Assembly (NCBI GenBank): GCA_019745415.1
Contig: JAIETF010000040.1
Coordinates: 1 to 64,000 of the forward strand
Source of the DNA: Candidatus Obscuribacterales bacterium
Lineage (GTDB): Bacteria > Cyanobacteriota > Vampirovibrionia > Obscuribacterales > Obscuribacteraceae
Direction: 5' to 3'
Length of the DNA: 64,000 nucleotides
The first letter of the stretch is position 1; every line of letters starts with the position of its first letter. The position numbers were made by a program, and so were the translations under genes. This document shows, in pieces, positions 28,798-37,923 of the stretch. The notes below the pieces were generated by a model that worked only from the letters and a program-made list of their open reading frames with translations, was not told the origin of the DNA and did not search any database.

Positions 28798-28823
28798 CAG
28801 ACAATCCAGACAATGCAGACAAT
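28798..28823 (-). promoter_or_regulatory. Three direct repeats upstream of pdxR (candidate operator)
   Basis: Three exact copies of CAGACAAT (minus strand ATTGTCTG) at 28798, 28807 and 28816, with a 9-base period, lie 22-47 bases upstream of the chosen pdxR start. MocR regulators are known to bind short direct repeats near pdx promoters, so this is a plausible autoregulatory site. The 9-base period does not match one helical turn exactly. Confidence 0.45.
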
Positions 28824-28925
28824 TGATAGCAAAATAGCAACCATTCCAGCCAATTGCGCACAAACGGTCATGGGATGGCACTTACGACATTCATGCAGTT
28901 CTTATATATAAATTTGAACTTTCTC

Positions 28926-29723
28926 TTAGAAAAAGCCCGAATTTTCCATTTCATCGAGACTTTTGTGAATGTCGTCGGCATCACGAGCTAAGGGCGACTT
29001 GAGGACGGCGTCGGTGGCCACCCCTGAAATTGCTGAAATGATTGAAATGCCTAGGTTAGCAATAAAAGATAGAACCACCGAAACAGGAAGATAGCCTAGA
29101 AAGGTGGTCACCGAACAGGCAATCATAAGCATCCAGACGGGCAGATGGGCAAAAGCTAGACGGGTTTCAAGGATGCGCGTACGGGTCAAACAAAGCGAGA
29201 TGCAGAGCCCGCCCATGCCATACAAAAAGGAAGCAAGCATGAAGCTTTCAGTAATTGATTGATTGAGAATAGACCAAGCAAACTGGACTAGATTCTGAGG
29301 CACCGAAATAGCGTTTAAGGCGCCCTGTAGAGAAATATCGGCAAACAAAACCATCATGCGCGCTATACCGGAGAGGTCTTGTCCGCAGGCGACCACGGCG
29401 AAAAGGACAGCCACGCCGACTAAAAAGCGATATTTCTCCTCCAACACTTCACGCATGGCCAATATAAAGACCAGAGTGGAAATAGATGAAAGCATGACGA
29501 GAAGACAAGAACTGCGCCAGAGAAGTAAATGCTCGGGCACGAACTGCATAAGCTTTTGCGGTGAGAAATAGGCGAAATTGCCTTCTCTGAAGGTATAGAC
29601 ACAAATTAGAGTTGCAGCTACATGGCTCAAGGCCGAAAACAGACAAGCCGCTTGCACAAAACGATGGCGCCGCATCGGCGAAGGCGCCGATGCGAGGGCA
29701 CTGGTCTTGGGCGTATCAGCCAT
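28926..29723 (-). CDS. Multi-pass membrane protein, uncharacterised
   Basis: 265 residues with six predicted membrane helices and a soluble C-terminal tail (SLDEMENSGFF). The N terminus is cytosolic-looking (Ala/Ser/Pro, then RRHR). No family recognised. It starts on the base after the serS stop codon and has no clear ribosome site, so it is probably translated by coupling to serS. Confidence 0.65.
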   Translation of the reverse strand: MADTPKTSALASAPSPMRRHRFVQAACLFSALSHVAATLICVYTFREGNFAYFSPQKLMQFVPEHLLLWRSSCLLVMLSSISTLVFILAMREVLEEKYRFLVGVAVLFAVVACGQDLSGIARMMVLFADISLQGALNAISVPQNLVQFAWSILNQSITESFMLASFLYGMGGLCISLCLTRTRILETRLAFAHLPVWMLMIACSVTTFLGYLPVSVVLSFIANLGISIISAISGVATDAVLKSPLARDADDIHKSLDEMENSGFF

Positions 29724-31010
29724 TTAAACCGACACACGCGCTTGCTTTGCTTCGATCAGCTTGACACCCATATAAGGAACCAAGGCATCGGGCACAGTAA
29801 CCGAACCGTCTTCGTTCTGGTAGTTCTCGAGAATGGCGGCTAAAGCCCGACCGATAGCTAAACCGGAACCATTGATTGTGTGGATATAGCGAGCCTTGCC
29901 GCCGTCTTTCGGTCTATATTTCAGACCGGCGCGGCGGGCCTGAAAATCACCAAAATTGGAACATGAGCTGATTTCTCTATATTTGCCTTGGGCCGGGAAC
30001 CAAACTTCGAGGTCATAGCATTTGCGGGCACAGAAACCAATATCGCCCGAACACAAGAGCACCCGGCGATAGGGCAAGTGCAAGGCTTCTAAAATAGCTT
30101 CTGCATCTCTAGTCAGCTTCTCATGCTCTTCTTCCGAAGTTTCCGGAGTGCAAAACTTGACCAGCTCCACTTTATTGAACTGGTGTTGTCTGATATAGCC
30201 GCGTGTATCTTTACCGGCAGAACCGGCTTCCCTTCTAAAGTTGGGAGTATAAGCGCAGTGCAAGATCGGCAGCATTTCTTCATCGAGTGTTTCTTCACGA
30301 TAGAGATTGGTGACAGGAACTTCTGCGGTAGGCACAAGATAGAGCTCGTCGTCGGCTAGCTTGTAATAATCGCCTTCAAACTTAGGCAGTTGCCCGGTAC
30401 CAACCAAACAATCGCGATTGACCAAGATAGGCGGAAAGACTTCGCTATAGCCTTTACGGGCATGGGTGTCGAGCATAAGGTTCATCAGGGCTCGCTCGAA
30501 TTTGGCGCCCCAATTCATGAGCACTGTAAAGCGAGATTCGGCAACCTTGACGCCCCGCTCAAAGTCGAAGATACCGAGGTCTGTGCCAATTTCATAATGA
30601 TGGCGAGGATTCTTGATACTGTTTATGGTGCCCCAAGTGGAAACTTCCTTGTTGTCGTTTTCATCTTTACCATCTGGCACTTCGCTGGCGGGCAAATTGG
30701 GAATACCAAGCAGCAACTGCTCTAATTCCGCTTCCAGGCGAGTGCGCTCTTCGTTGACCGCATCTTGCTTTTCTTTAGCCTGAGAAGCTTCTTTGCGCAA
30801 AGCTTCCATTTCTTCTTTAGCCAGCTTGCCGGTTTTGAAAGAAGCCGATATCTCGTTGCGTCGGCGATTAAGATTCTCCCACTCAGCTTGAGCTTTGCGG
30901 TGAAGAGCGTCTATTTCAACTATCGGTTTAATTGAAAAATCACCATTTCGCCTAGCCAGTTGGCTTTCTACAAAATCTGCGTTGTCACGTATCAATTTTA
31001 AGTCGAGCAT
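29724..31010 (-). CDS. serS: Seryl-tRNA synthetase
   Basis: Begins MLDLKLIRDN, has the N-terminal antiparallel coiled coil (about 30-105) that grips the long variable arm of tRNA-Ser, and a class II catalytic core with motif 2 (TPNFRREAGSAGKDTRG) and motif 3 (GSGLAIGRALAAILENYQ). Length 428, normal. The only tRNA in the window is also a tRNA-Ser, but 21 kb away. Confidence 0.97.
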   Translation of the reverse strand: MLDLKLIRDNADFVESQLARRNGDFSIKPIVEIDALHRKAQAEWENLNRRRNEISASFKTGKLAKEEMEALRKEASQAKEKQDAVNEERTRLEAELEQLLLGIPNLPASEVPDGKDENDNKEVSTWGTINSIKNPRHHYEIGTDLGIFDFERGVKVAESRFTVLMNWGAKFERALMNLMLDTHARKGYSEVFPPILVNRDCLVGTGQLPKFEGDYYKLADDELYLVPTAEVPVTNLYREETLDEEMLPILHCAYTPNFRREAGSAGKDTRGYIRQHQFNKVELVKFCTPETSEEEHEKLTRDAEAILEALHLPYRRVLLCSGDIGFCARKCYDLEVWFPAQGKYREISSCSNFGDFQARRAGLKYRPKDGGKARYIHTINGSGLAIGRALAAILENYQNEDGSVTVPDALVPYMGVKLIEAKQARVSV

Positions 31011-31086
31011 TTTGAACTCTTTCGCCGGAAATTACGTCTATCTATGTATCAAGCCCCAAATTATAGCCAGGAAGAGGTAGATATTT

Positions 31087-31656
31087 ATGAAAGAAACTCT
31101 GATTGCTAAGAAGCGTAGACTGAGCCCTGCGTCCACTGGAGAAGACTTAGCGGCACTTTATCTGGAAGAGAAAGGCGCCCGCCTACTTGAAAGAAACTTT
31201 AGAGTGGGTAAACGCTGTGAAATAGACATAATTGCCGTTCTAGAGGAACAGACAGGGCAAGCGGGTAGTGCCTGTGCAATCGCAAACATGAAAGAGGCGA
31301 CAAAGACACGCTTTCTCACCTTTATCGAAGTAAAGACCAGACGTTATCAAACCGACCCGGGAGCCATTGAACATACCGGTTTACAGGCAATTAGCCGCGA
31401 CAAAAGACAGAAAATAAGACTTGGCGCCCTTTCTTATCTCGAAAAACTGAGAAAAGAGCCTTTGCCTGCCAACCTCAGCCATATCAACAGTGAAAATGAT
31501 CTCTGCGGCGGCGGCCTCTTTCTGCCCATTCGCTTCGACCTGATCTTGGTCGATCTGAGATTAAGTCGAGAAGCCATGCAGGAATTCTTGAAAGAGAATG
31601 ACACCATGGCTCTCAGAAAGGCGGCCCGGATAAAACATTTCGAGGCTATTTTCTGA
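31087..31656 (+). CDS. YraN/UPF0102 family nuclease-like protein
   Basis: Small restriction-endonuclease-like fold: GEDLAALYLEEKGARLLERNF, then the metal motif CEIDIIAV and FIEVKTR (Asp, Glu-x-Lys), and FDLILVD at the end. Typical members are about 120 residues; this one has 189, with insertions after the first core strand (about residues 55-75) and before the last strand (about 125-155). Function of the family is unsettled, possibly DNA processing. It diverges from serS. Confidence 0.85.
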   Translation: MKETLIAKKRRLSPASTGEDLAALYLEEKGARLLERNFRVGKRCEIDIIAVLEEQTGQAGSACAIANMKEATKTRFLTFIEVKTRRYQTDPGAIEHTGLQAISRDKRQKIRLGALSYLEKLRKEPLPANLSHINSENDLCGGGLFLPIRFDLILVDLRLSREAMQEFLKENDTMALRKAARIKHFEAIF

Positions 31657-31736
31657 TGTAGTGAAAATATCTTAACCACCCTCTTTGCTTGCTCCCGGAA
31701 CTCTATAGAATAAGGGAGCAAGTATGGGGGGAGTGT

Positions 31737-32705
31737 ATGTTTGTCTGGTCGGATCGCAAATCGCAACTGGATGATAAGGAAAGACTGGAACAGATAATCG
31801 GAAGTTCCGACGGTCTCAACCAAAGGGCGATGGGCTTGTTTCCCCATCCCAAGGAAGAAGCCCCCAGGAGAGTAGATTTCGCCAGTCAAATCAAATGCCG
31901 GCAACTTTTGGTCAATATCGAAGGAAACGAAGAAACCTGCGTACTGAGACTGGTTTCGCAACGCAATAAATCTAGGGCTGCCGTTCTCATTTTCAGAGGA
32001 CGGGTTTTGGGCTGCATCTACGGACGCAAAGAACACGACGGCAATTTGATTCAATTGATGGGGCAGGAAGCATTCCAGCGTGTGCGCCTGGAAATTCTAT
32101 CTTCCGACACTATCATCGATACTTACAAAATAGACGATAAGACAGCGATTGCTGCCTCGGCAATTTTCCATGGCGAGCTCTATCAACCCCATAGCACCGA
32201 AACAGTAAAAGAAACCCTCGAATTTTCGCTCAACCATCTGCTAGAGAGCTCAATGCCGGGCACAATAGTATTGAACGAAAACATAGATAATGCCGCCATC
32301 ATCTATATTTTCAAAGGCAAGATACACGGTGTCTTTTCTTTCGAAGAAGGTTGGCTGGAGAACAGCCGCGAAGCCATAGAAAAACTCTTTCTAAAGCTTG
32401 GACACCCGGAAGTGCAAGCATCTAAGCTGCTTGCCTGCAATATTTGGGAACTGAAACAGTTTACTTTCTCGGTTACCGGTCTAGAAGAAACCCCTCTATC
32501 GGCTAGCCACAGCCAGTTGCCGGTTTCCTCGGGCGTAGACTATAACGAATTGGAACATCTGCGCAACGACAAGCAAGAGCATGGTCTGTCGGCCAAACTA
32601 AGAGATAAAGATAGAGAAAGAGAGGAACCGACCCGCTTTGTTCCAGGCAGCTCCAACAACCCAGTCAGCCAGAGCTACTGGAGAAACAAGCACGAGAATC
32701 TGTAA
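31737..32705 (+). CDS. Uncharacterised cytosolic protein, two similar halves
   Basis: I do not recognise a named domain. Two segments read alike: CRQLLVNIEGNEETCVLRLVSQ with AAVLIFRGRVLGCIYGRK (about 50-100), and ESSMPGTIVLNENIDNAAIIYIFKG with KIHGVFSFEEG (about 175-215), so an internal duplication of a small alpha/beta module is likely. The C-terminal 80 residues are polar and probably disordered. ATG 31737 is chosen because the strong site GGGGGGAG lies five bases upstream. lysA begins on the next base after the stop. Confidence 0.6.
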   Translation: MFVWSDRKSQLDDKERLEQIIGSSDGLNQRAMGLFPHPKEEAPRRVDFASQIKCRQLLVNIEGNEETCVLRLVSQRNKSRAAVLIFRGRVLGCIYGRKEHDGNLIQLMGQEAFQRVRLEILSSDTIIDTYKIDDKTAIAASAIFHGELYQPHSTETVKETLEFSLNHLLESSMPGTIVLNENIDNAAIIYIFKGKIHGVFSFEEGWLENSREAIEKLFLKLGHPEVQASKLLACNIWELKQFTFSVTGLEETPLSASHSQLPVSSGVDYNELEHLRNDKQEHGLSAKLRDKDREREEPTRFVPGSSNNPVSQSYWRNKHENL

Positions 32706-34067
32706 TTGAAATTCAAAGAAATAACCAGGCTGACGAGCCCCAATCAAAATATAATGCCGCTCTCAGCCAGAGTCGGTGAAGACAACATCCTCTATTTGGG
32801 AGGTATTTCGGTCCCCGAGCTGGTCAAGAAATTTGAGAGCCCACTTTGGGTCATGTGTCAGGAGACTATTGAACAGTCGCTTAAGGATATTCTCGAGGGT
32901 CTTTCGCTTTATAAAGGCAAGTCGACTGCCTGCTATGCCGGAAAAGCCTTCCTTTGCACAGCAATAGTCAGACTAATCGACAAGTATAAATTCGGACTGG
33001 ACGTGGTTTCACAGGGCGAGATGGAAACTGCGCGCCAAGCTAATTTCGCCGGTCCAATCTTTTTGCACGGCAATAACAAATCTGATCTCGAGCTGAGATC
33101 TGCCATTGAAAGAAACCTGATTGTCGTAGCGGACAATCGCGAAGACATTGAGAAACTGGCACAATTAAGAAGAGAAGCAGGGCTGGATCAAGACTCGGCC
33201 ACAGAGATTTTGTTGCGCATAATTCCAGGTATCGATCTAGATACCCATGACCATATCAAGACCGGACACGAAACCAGTAAATTCGGCATTCCCCTCAACA
33301 AAATCGATGAAATGATCGAGCTAGTTGCAAGCTTCAAAGATGCCGGACTGAGATTGATTGGCTTGCACGCCCACATAGGCAGCCAGGCTATGGATATTGA
33401 ACCTTTCGCCGAAGTGATTGAGATATTTGCCGACCTCTATCAGAAAGTCTTCGAAAAATTCGGCTTTCACATGCCTCACCTCGATATTGGTGGAGGTCTG
33501 GGCATTGCCTATACCGCAAACGATAAACCCGCCGCCCTGAAAGATTGGACCGCCTTTATAAGCCGGTCTATGCACAAAAGCTTCAGCGACAAACGCAACC
33601 TTCCGCTCCCCCATCTTTCGATAGAACCGGGACGCTGCCTGGTGGGCACAGCTGGAGTGACTCTCTATCGGGTGGGACGCACCAAAGATCTTGACAAGGT
33701 GAGTTATCTCAGTGTAGATGGCGGCATGGCCGACAATCCCCGCCCAATTACTTATCAAGCCAAATACACTGCGGCGGTGGCAAACCGCATGGAACCTCGA
33801 CCGAATAAGAGCAAACCCTGGTCCATCGTCGGTAGGTACTGCGAATCAGGCGATATAATCGTAGAGGAAGCCGAATTAGATGCTGAAGTAGGAGATCTGC
33901 TGGCAGTCTTTGCCACTGGTGCATACAACTTTAGTATGGCGTCCAATTACAACCGCACACTCAGACCAACTTGCATAATGGTTAAAGATGGCAGAGCCGA
34001 GGCTATAGTGGAGGGCGAAACATATCAGGATTTGCTAGCCCGAGACAAAATGCCGAGTTGGCTATAG
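32706..34067 (+). CDS. lysA: Diaminopimelate decarboxylase
   Basis: Fold-type III PLP enzyme: PLP Lys in CYAGKAFLC, GLHAHIGSQ, DIGGGLGI, EPGRCLVG and the active-site Cys in GRYCESGDI. It decarboxylates meso-diaminopimelate to lysine. The start TTG 32706 abuts the previous stop codon and has only a weak GAGAA upstream; ATG 32754 is in frame but has none. A terminator-like hairpin follows at 34084. Confidence 0.95.
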   Translation: MKFKEITRLTSPNQNIMPLSARVGEDNILYLGGISVPELVKKFESPLWVMCQETIEQSLKDILEGLSLYKGKSTACYAGKAFLCTAIVRLIDKYKFGLDVVSQGEMETARQANFAGPIFLHGNNKSDLELRSAIERNLIVVADNREDIEKLAQLRREAGLDQDSATEILLRIIPGIDLDTHDHIKTGHETSKFGIPLNKIDEMIELVASFKDAGLRLIGLHAHIGSQAMDIEPFAEVIEIFADLYQKVFEKFGFHMPHLDIGGGLGIAYTANDKPAALKDWTAFISRSMHKSFSDKRNLPLPHLSIEPGRCLVGTAGVTLYRVGRTKDLDKVSYLSVDGGMADNPRPITYQAKYTAAVANRMEPRPNKSKPWSIVGRYCESGDIIVEEAELDAEVGDLLAVFATGAYNFSMASNYNRTLRPTCIMVKDGRAEAIVEGETYQDLLARDKMPSWL

Positions 34068-34083
34068 TCAAGGGCCGGACAAT

Positions 34084-34110
34084 AGTCGAATCAGCCTATT
34101 CGATTTTTTT
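34084..34110 (+). terminator. Rho-independent terminator between lysA and cdaA
   Basis: AGTCGAAT (34084-34091) pairs with ATTCGATT (34098-34105), one G-U pair included, around a six-base loop, followed by a T run to 34110. The stem is AT-rich, so read-through into cdaA is plausible. Confidence 0.5.
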
Positions 34111-34127
34111 GTGAGGCTTAGTTGCTA

Positions 34128-35087
34128 ATGGATCTCTTCAATCAGATTGGCAATTTTTTTAGTCAGATCAACTGGGTGACAATCACCAAAGTATCTGTCC
34201 AGATTTTTGTCATCTGTTATGGAGTACTTTGGCTCTGGCGGCGCATTGCCGGTACCCATGCCGAAAGACTGGTCAAGGGCATGATGGTTTTAATCATCAT
34301 TGCCGTAATCGCTTGGACCCTAGAGCTGACTATAATCGTTTCTATTTTGCAGCATATTATTCCGGTGGCGGCAATGGCCCTGGTCATCATTTTTCAGCCC
34401 GAAATGCGCAGAGGGCTTGGCTACCTAGGGCGCATGCAAGGCTTCAAAGTCGACCTTTCGCTCACACACACCAATCAAGAGAAAAATGCTGCCATTATCA
34501 AAGAGATAATCAAAGCTTGCCGAGAACTTTCCCGCACCAGAACCGGTGCCTTGATAGTAATCGAGCCGCCTGAGGGAGAGAGGGACTATGTCAGCCCAGG
34601 TACGGCAGTTAATGCCGATATCTCGTCTACAATGCTGCTTACTATTTTCTTTCCCAAGTCACCACTGCATGACGGTGCCGTGGTAATCAGAAAAGACAAG
34701 ATTGTGGCAGCCGGTGTGATCTTGCCAATGACCGACAACCAGAAACTATCCTATAAATACGGAACCAGACACCGAGCCGCCATAGGTCTATCAGAAATAT
34801 ACGATGGTCTCTGCATAGTCGTGTCGGAAGAAACAGGCGCCATCTCGGCAGCCAGCAGAGGCATGCTGGCGCGCTATAACAACGCCGAAGACCTGGGAGA
34901 ACCCCTGACGTATTTATACAATACCGGCGGCTCTTCCGGTTCCGGTCCGCTTGCTTCCTTCTTATCGCTCTTCGGCAGAGGCAAGAATCAGAAACAAGAG
35001 CTATCATTAGAGAGTCATTCAATAGAGAATTTAGATAGACTAGACCCAACTATAAAAGACTCAACCAGAGAAGGGCAGGCCATCTGA
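34128..35087 (+). CDS. cdaA: Diadenylate cyclase CdaA (DacA)
   Basis: Three membrane helices in the first 90 residues are followed by a DisA_N catalytic domain with HDGA at 181-184 and RHR at 214-216, the two signature motifs of c-di-AMP synthases. It makes c-di-AMP from two ATP at the inner membrane. A disordered tail of about 65 residues follows. ATG 34128 is used; TTG 34122 is closer to the GAGG site at 34113. No cdaR or glmM follows, unlike the Firmicutes operon; an exported protein gene starts directly after the stop. Confidence 0.93.
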   Translation: MDLFNQIGNFFSQINWVTITKVSVQIFVICYGVLWLWRRIAGTHAERLVKGMMVLIIIAVIAWTLELTIIVSILQHIIPVAAMALVIIFQPEMRRGLGYLGRMQGFKVDLSLTHTNQEKNAAIIKEIIKACRELSRTRTGALIVIEPPEGERDYVSPGTAVNADISSTMLLTIFFPKSPLHDGAVVIRKDKIVAAGVILPMTDNQKLSYKYGTRHRAAIGLSEIYDGLCIVVSEETGAISAASRGMLARYNNAEDLGEPLTYLYNTGGSSGSGPLASFLSLFGRGKNQKQELSLESHSIENLDRLDPTIKDSTREGQAI

Positions 35088-36098
35088 ATGTCCATGCCAG
35101 GTCTAGTTTTCCCCAAGCGGTTAGTCCGCAAAAGTTTTCCAAGCGGTCCTAGCCTAGACTGTCCCTGCCTTTGCAGCATATTGGTTCTCACAATTTTTCA
35201 ATTAGTGCTTGCTCAATCCTGGCTTTTGCCTGCGGAGGCTGCTGGTTTCGAAGAACTATCGCCGAGCGCCAAAGAAGTAGCAAGCGATCTAGGCATAGAT
35301 GATGAACTGAAAGCCCTCTTCACTCTTAGAGAGAAGAGAGCAGCCGGTCGCGAGAACGCCGGAGACACAACCGAACTCAGTTCACTTAATGATAATGATC
35401 CAGATCTGATCAAGATAATTTTGCTGCGACAAGAAATAAACGAAACCATACTTTCAGCAGTGCTGGAATTAAGGGTTATCTTGGCACGTATCGATGAAGA
35501 AATTACCAGCTACAATGCTGTTAGAGCCTATCTGGAAGACCGCAGAGATAAGGCGATTAGACTAAACAACATCACAAACTTCATCTCAGGCGGTGCACTA
35601 AATATGGTATCAAACGGAATGGAAGTACCGCCCGGGGAGACCCCTGAAACAGTGGGTGCTATGGTAGGAGTCCTCGGAGGTGCAGTATCTACCGGCATTT
35701 CATCTTGGGCCTTAAAAATCTCGGGAGGAGAAAGACGCACCGCCATAGTCAATCCCAATATGTTAGCCAAGGTTTTCGGTTTACCGACCGGGCCAGACCA
35801 CGACTATCCACCCCGCATCTGGAACTTTCTCAATGACATACCACCGGGGTCGAGCAGCAGAGAAACCAGAAAAGAAAAGCTAATCAGGCGTTGGCTCGAA
35901 CTGAAACGTATCGACGGTCTCAATACAAAGGAGCACAAAGAAAGGCTGGCGCTTCTATCCAGTACTATTCCTCTGAAAAAAGGCGTCGATATCGACTTAC
36001 TGGAAGATAGAGCGGCCATGCTGCAAGACGTGAAAGCGTCTCTATCACTTATGTTTAACGAGTTGCTTGAGCTGATGAAATCGATTCATAAGCGCTAG
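35088..36098 (+). CDS. Exported protein, uncharacterised
   Basis: A basic N terminus and a hydrophobic helix (SILVLTIFQLVLAQ) end in LPAEAAG, a likely signal peptidase I site near residue 52. The mature part is helical and polar with an LRVILARIDEEITSY coiled-coil stretch, a hydrophobic Gly-rich segment in the middle (about 175-205) and a charged C-terminal helix pair. No domain recognised. Its ATG follows the cdaA stop without a gap, so the two are coupled. Confidence 0.6.
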   Translation: MSMPGLVFPKRLVRKSFPSGPSLDCPCLCSILVLTIFQLVLAQSWLLPAEAAGFEELSPSAKEVASDLGIDDELKALFTLREKRAAGRENAGDTTELSSLNDNDPDLIKIILLRQEINETILSAVLELRVILARIDEEITSYNAVRAYLEDRRDKAIRLNNITNFISGGALNMVSNGMEVPPGETPETVGAMVGVLGGAVSTGISSWALKISGGERRTAIVNPNMLAKVFGLPTGPDHDYPPRIWNFLNDIPPGSSSRETRKEKLIRRWLELKRIDGLNTKEHKERLALLSSTIPLKKGVDIDLLEDRAAMLQDVKASLSLMFNELLELMKSIHKR

Positions 36099-36116
36099 CT
36101 TGGCAAGAAAAGTAAT

Positions 36117-36851
36117 CTAGCAAGCCAGTTCGTCCACGACGCGCCTAGCGGCATCAACAGGGCTTTCCGCTTTCAAAATCGGACGACCGACCACGATGTA
36201 ATCAGCGCCACGGGCAATGGCATCGCCCGGAGTAACTATGCGGGACTGATCATCGCTCTTGGCAAAAGCAGGTCTTATCCCAGGTGTGACAATCAGGAAG
36301 TCGTCGCCCACGGCTTCTCTAATCAGAGAAGCTTCCTGGGCGGAAGCGACTACGCCGTCAAGACCAGCACCTTGAGCCAAACCGGCCAGATAAGGCACCA
36401 TTTTCTTGAGTGGCTGGCTAACCTTGAGATCTTCCGCCAGAGTTTTTTCATCCATGCTGGTCAAAATGGTGACAGCAATCAAGGCCGGGCGCAGAGCTCG
36501 CTGATCAGGCAGCTCAGCTTCTTTTACCGCCCGGGCAGCAGCCTGCATCATCTTGGCACCACCAAGAGCATGCAAGTTGAACATATCAATACGATGTTTG
36601 ACGGCACTGCGACAAGCCCCCGCCACAGTATTAGGAATATCGTGAAATTTGCCGTCGAAGAACACTTTCACACCGGCTCGGGCAGTCATCTCAAAGAGCG
36701 ATGGTCCGCAGGCGGTAAAGAGTTCCAAACCGATCTTGAACATGCCCACTTCGTCTTTGAGCAGTTCTACGAGTCTCTCGGCTTCTTGGTAATTATCAAC
36801 ATCGAGGGCCACTATCAGGCGGTCTCGAGGAGAAAGGTCGACTGCTTTCAA
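36117..36851 (-). CDS. pyrF: Orotidine 5'-phosphate decarboxylase
   Basis: TIM barrel with RDRLIVALDVD, the catalytic array FDGKFHDIPNTV (Lys and Asp), TPGIRPA and VVGRPI. It makes UMP from OMP. TTG 36851 gives the usual length of 244 residues, but no ribosome site is clear; TTG 36872, 36878 and 36914 are in frame. Family certain, start not. Confidence 0.94.
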   Translation of the reverse strand: MKAVDLSPRDRLIVALDVDNYQEAERLVELLKDEVGMFKIGLELFTACGPSLFEMTARAGVKVFFDGKFHDIPNTVAGACRSAVKHRIDMFNLHALGGAKMMQAAARAVKEAELPDQRALRPALIAVTILTSMDEKTLAEDLKVSQPLKKMVPYLAGLAQGAGLDGVVASAQEASLIREAVGDDFLIVTPGIRPAFAKSDDQSRIVTPGDAIARGADYIVVGRPILKAESPVDAARRVVDELAC

Positions 36852-36906
36852 ATGGGATTTTGCTGAAATCAAAGCCAAGCACCTGATATTGTTGCAAGAA
36901 ACGGCC

Positions 36907-36920
36907 TGGCACAAGTGCCA
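36907..36920. promoter_or_regulatory. Palindrome upstream of pyrF
   Basis: TGGCACAAGTGCCA is a perfect 6+2+6 inverted repeat about 55 bases before the chosen pyrF start. It could be an operator or a leader hairpin. If translation started at TTG 36914 it would lie over the start codon. Confidence 0.3.
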
Positions 36921-36968
36921 AGCCGATCATAATCTATTGAATAAATTCTAATTGAAGCGAAGTCCGTA

Positions 36969-37190
36969 CTATTTGACGGCTGCCTTGTCTTTGTCGAGCT
37001 TGTATCTCTTGACAAAGCGGTCTACCCTTCCTTCCGTGTCAACAATTTTTTGCTGACCGGTATAGAACGGATGGCAGGAACTGCAGATCTCAACACGAAT
37101 TTGATTTTTGGTGGAACCCATCTGTACCGAAGCTCCGCAAACACAGGTCGCGACAACTTCAAAATACTTGGGGTGAATTCCTTCCTTCAT
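36969..37190 (-). CDS. rpmE: 50S ribosomal protein L31
   Basis: 73 residues starting [12 protein letters not shown], with the zinc-type Cys set (CVCG and [10 protein letters not shown]). AGGGTG lies before ATG 37190; the frame is open to 37238 but the upstream part is not L31-like. It is a surface protein of the large subunit and a zinc store. Confidence 0.97.
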   Translation of the reverse strand: MKEGIHPKYFEVVATCVCGASVQMGSTKNQIRVEICSSCHPFYTGQQKIVDTEGRVDRFVKRYKLDKDKAAVK

Positions 37191-37340
37191 AGCGGCACCC
37201 TGAATATCTATAGACAAATAACCCAAGAAAGATATCACAGAAAGGGCGACAGATTTGCATACAACAAGCTTTTCGTAAGGTCCCGTAACGTCAGCCAGAT
37301 AAACAACAGCTAATTTAACCTCAGACCCTACTCTCTTAGC

Positions 37341-37910
37341 TCAGTTAATTGGCTGCTTGATTTCCAAGCCCTCACCCACTGTGCGGTCTAGACGTTCACC
37401 TTCGATATAAAGGTAGACCTTGGCTTTACCGGCTACCGAGGCGACCGTGCGGCGCAATTGCTCCATCCTTGTATCGAAAGAATCAATGCCTCCACCCTGC
37501 ACAAAACTACGGGAGAGATTGACTATAAGCTCACCGCCATTTTTTTTGCGTACATCGATTAGGACGGTGCCGCGCGGCAGTTCACTGCCCAAGCCTTGTG
37601 CCGCCTCGTCGCCGTGGGGGCCTTCGGCTAATTCGCGCACGGCAAAGTCAAGACGGTCAATAGCTGTGGCTGGGCCTTTGTAAGGTCTAAGAACCTTCTC
37701 GAAGACCAGAGAATCACCTTGGGGCTTAACAAACCAGAGAGGCAGCTCGGTGGTCGCAACATTGGTACTGCTCTCGACACCACTGCCCCTTTTCAAAATT
37801 TTGACCTTTAGGTCGCCTTCGCTGAGAGCCTCTCTTCGAGCGCAGCCGGTCAACAAGAAAAGGGTAAGCAGCAAAAGACTAAATGAACAAGAACGAAAAG
37901 TATGCTTCAT
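37341..37910 (-). CDS. GerMN-domain lipoprotein
   Basis: A lipoprotein signal with lipobox LLTGC near residue 24, then a GerMN-type domain (LDFAVRELAEGPHGDEAAQGLGS; GTVLIDVRKKNGGELIVNLS). GerMN domains occur in envelope proteins such as GerM and LpqB. AGAAGAG lies eight bases before ATG 37910. It starts 13 bases after the DUF2993 gene, suggesting a shared envelope role. Confidence 0.83.
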   Translation of the reverse strand: MKHTFRSCSFSLLLLTLFLLTGCARREALSEGDLKVKILKRGSGVESSTNVATTELPLWFVKPQGDSLVFEKVLRPYKGPATAIDRLDFAVRELAEGPHGDEAAQGLGSELPRGTVLIDVRKKNGGELIVNLSRSFVQGGGIDSFDTRMEQLRRTVASVAGKAKVYLYIEGERLDRTVGEGLEIKQPIN

Positions 37911-37923
37911 TGAAATTGCTCTT

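Noticed and set aside
28777..28881. N-terminal extension of pdxR over the direct repeats
   Set aside because: The extra 35 residues are Cys-rich, unlike MocR proteins, and the family-typical N terminus begins at ATG 28776.
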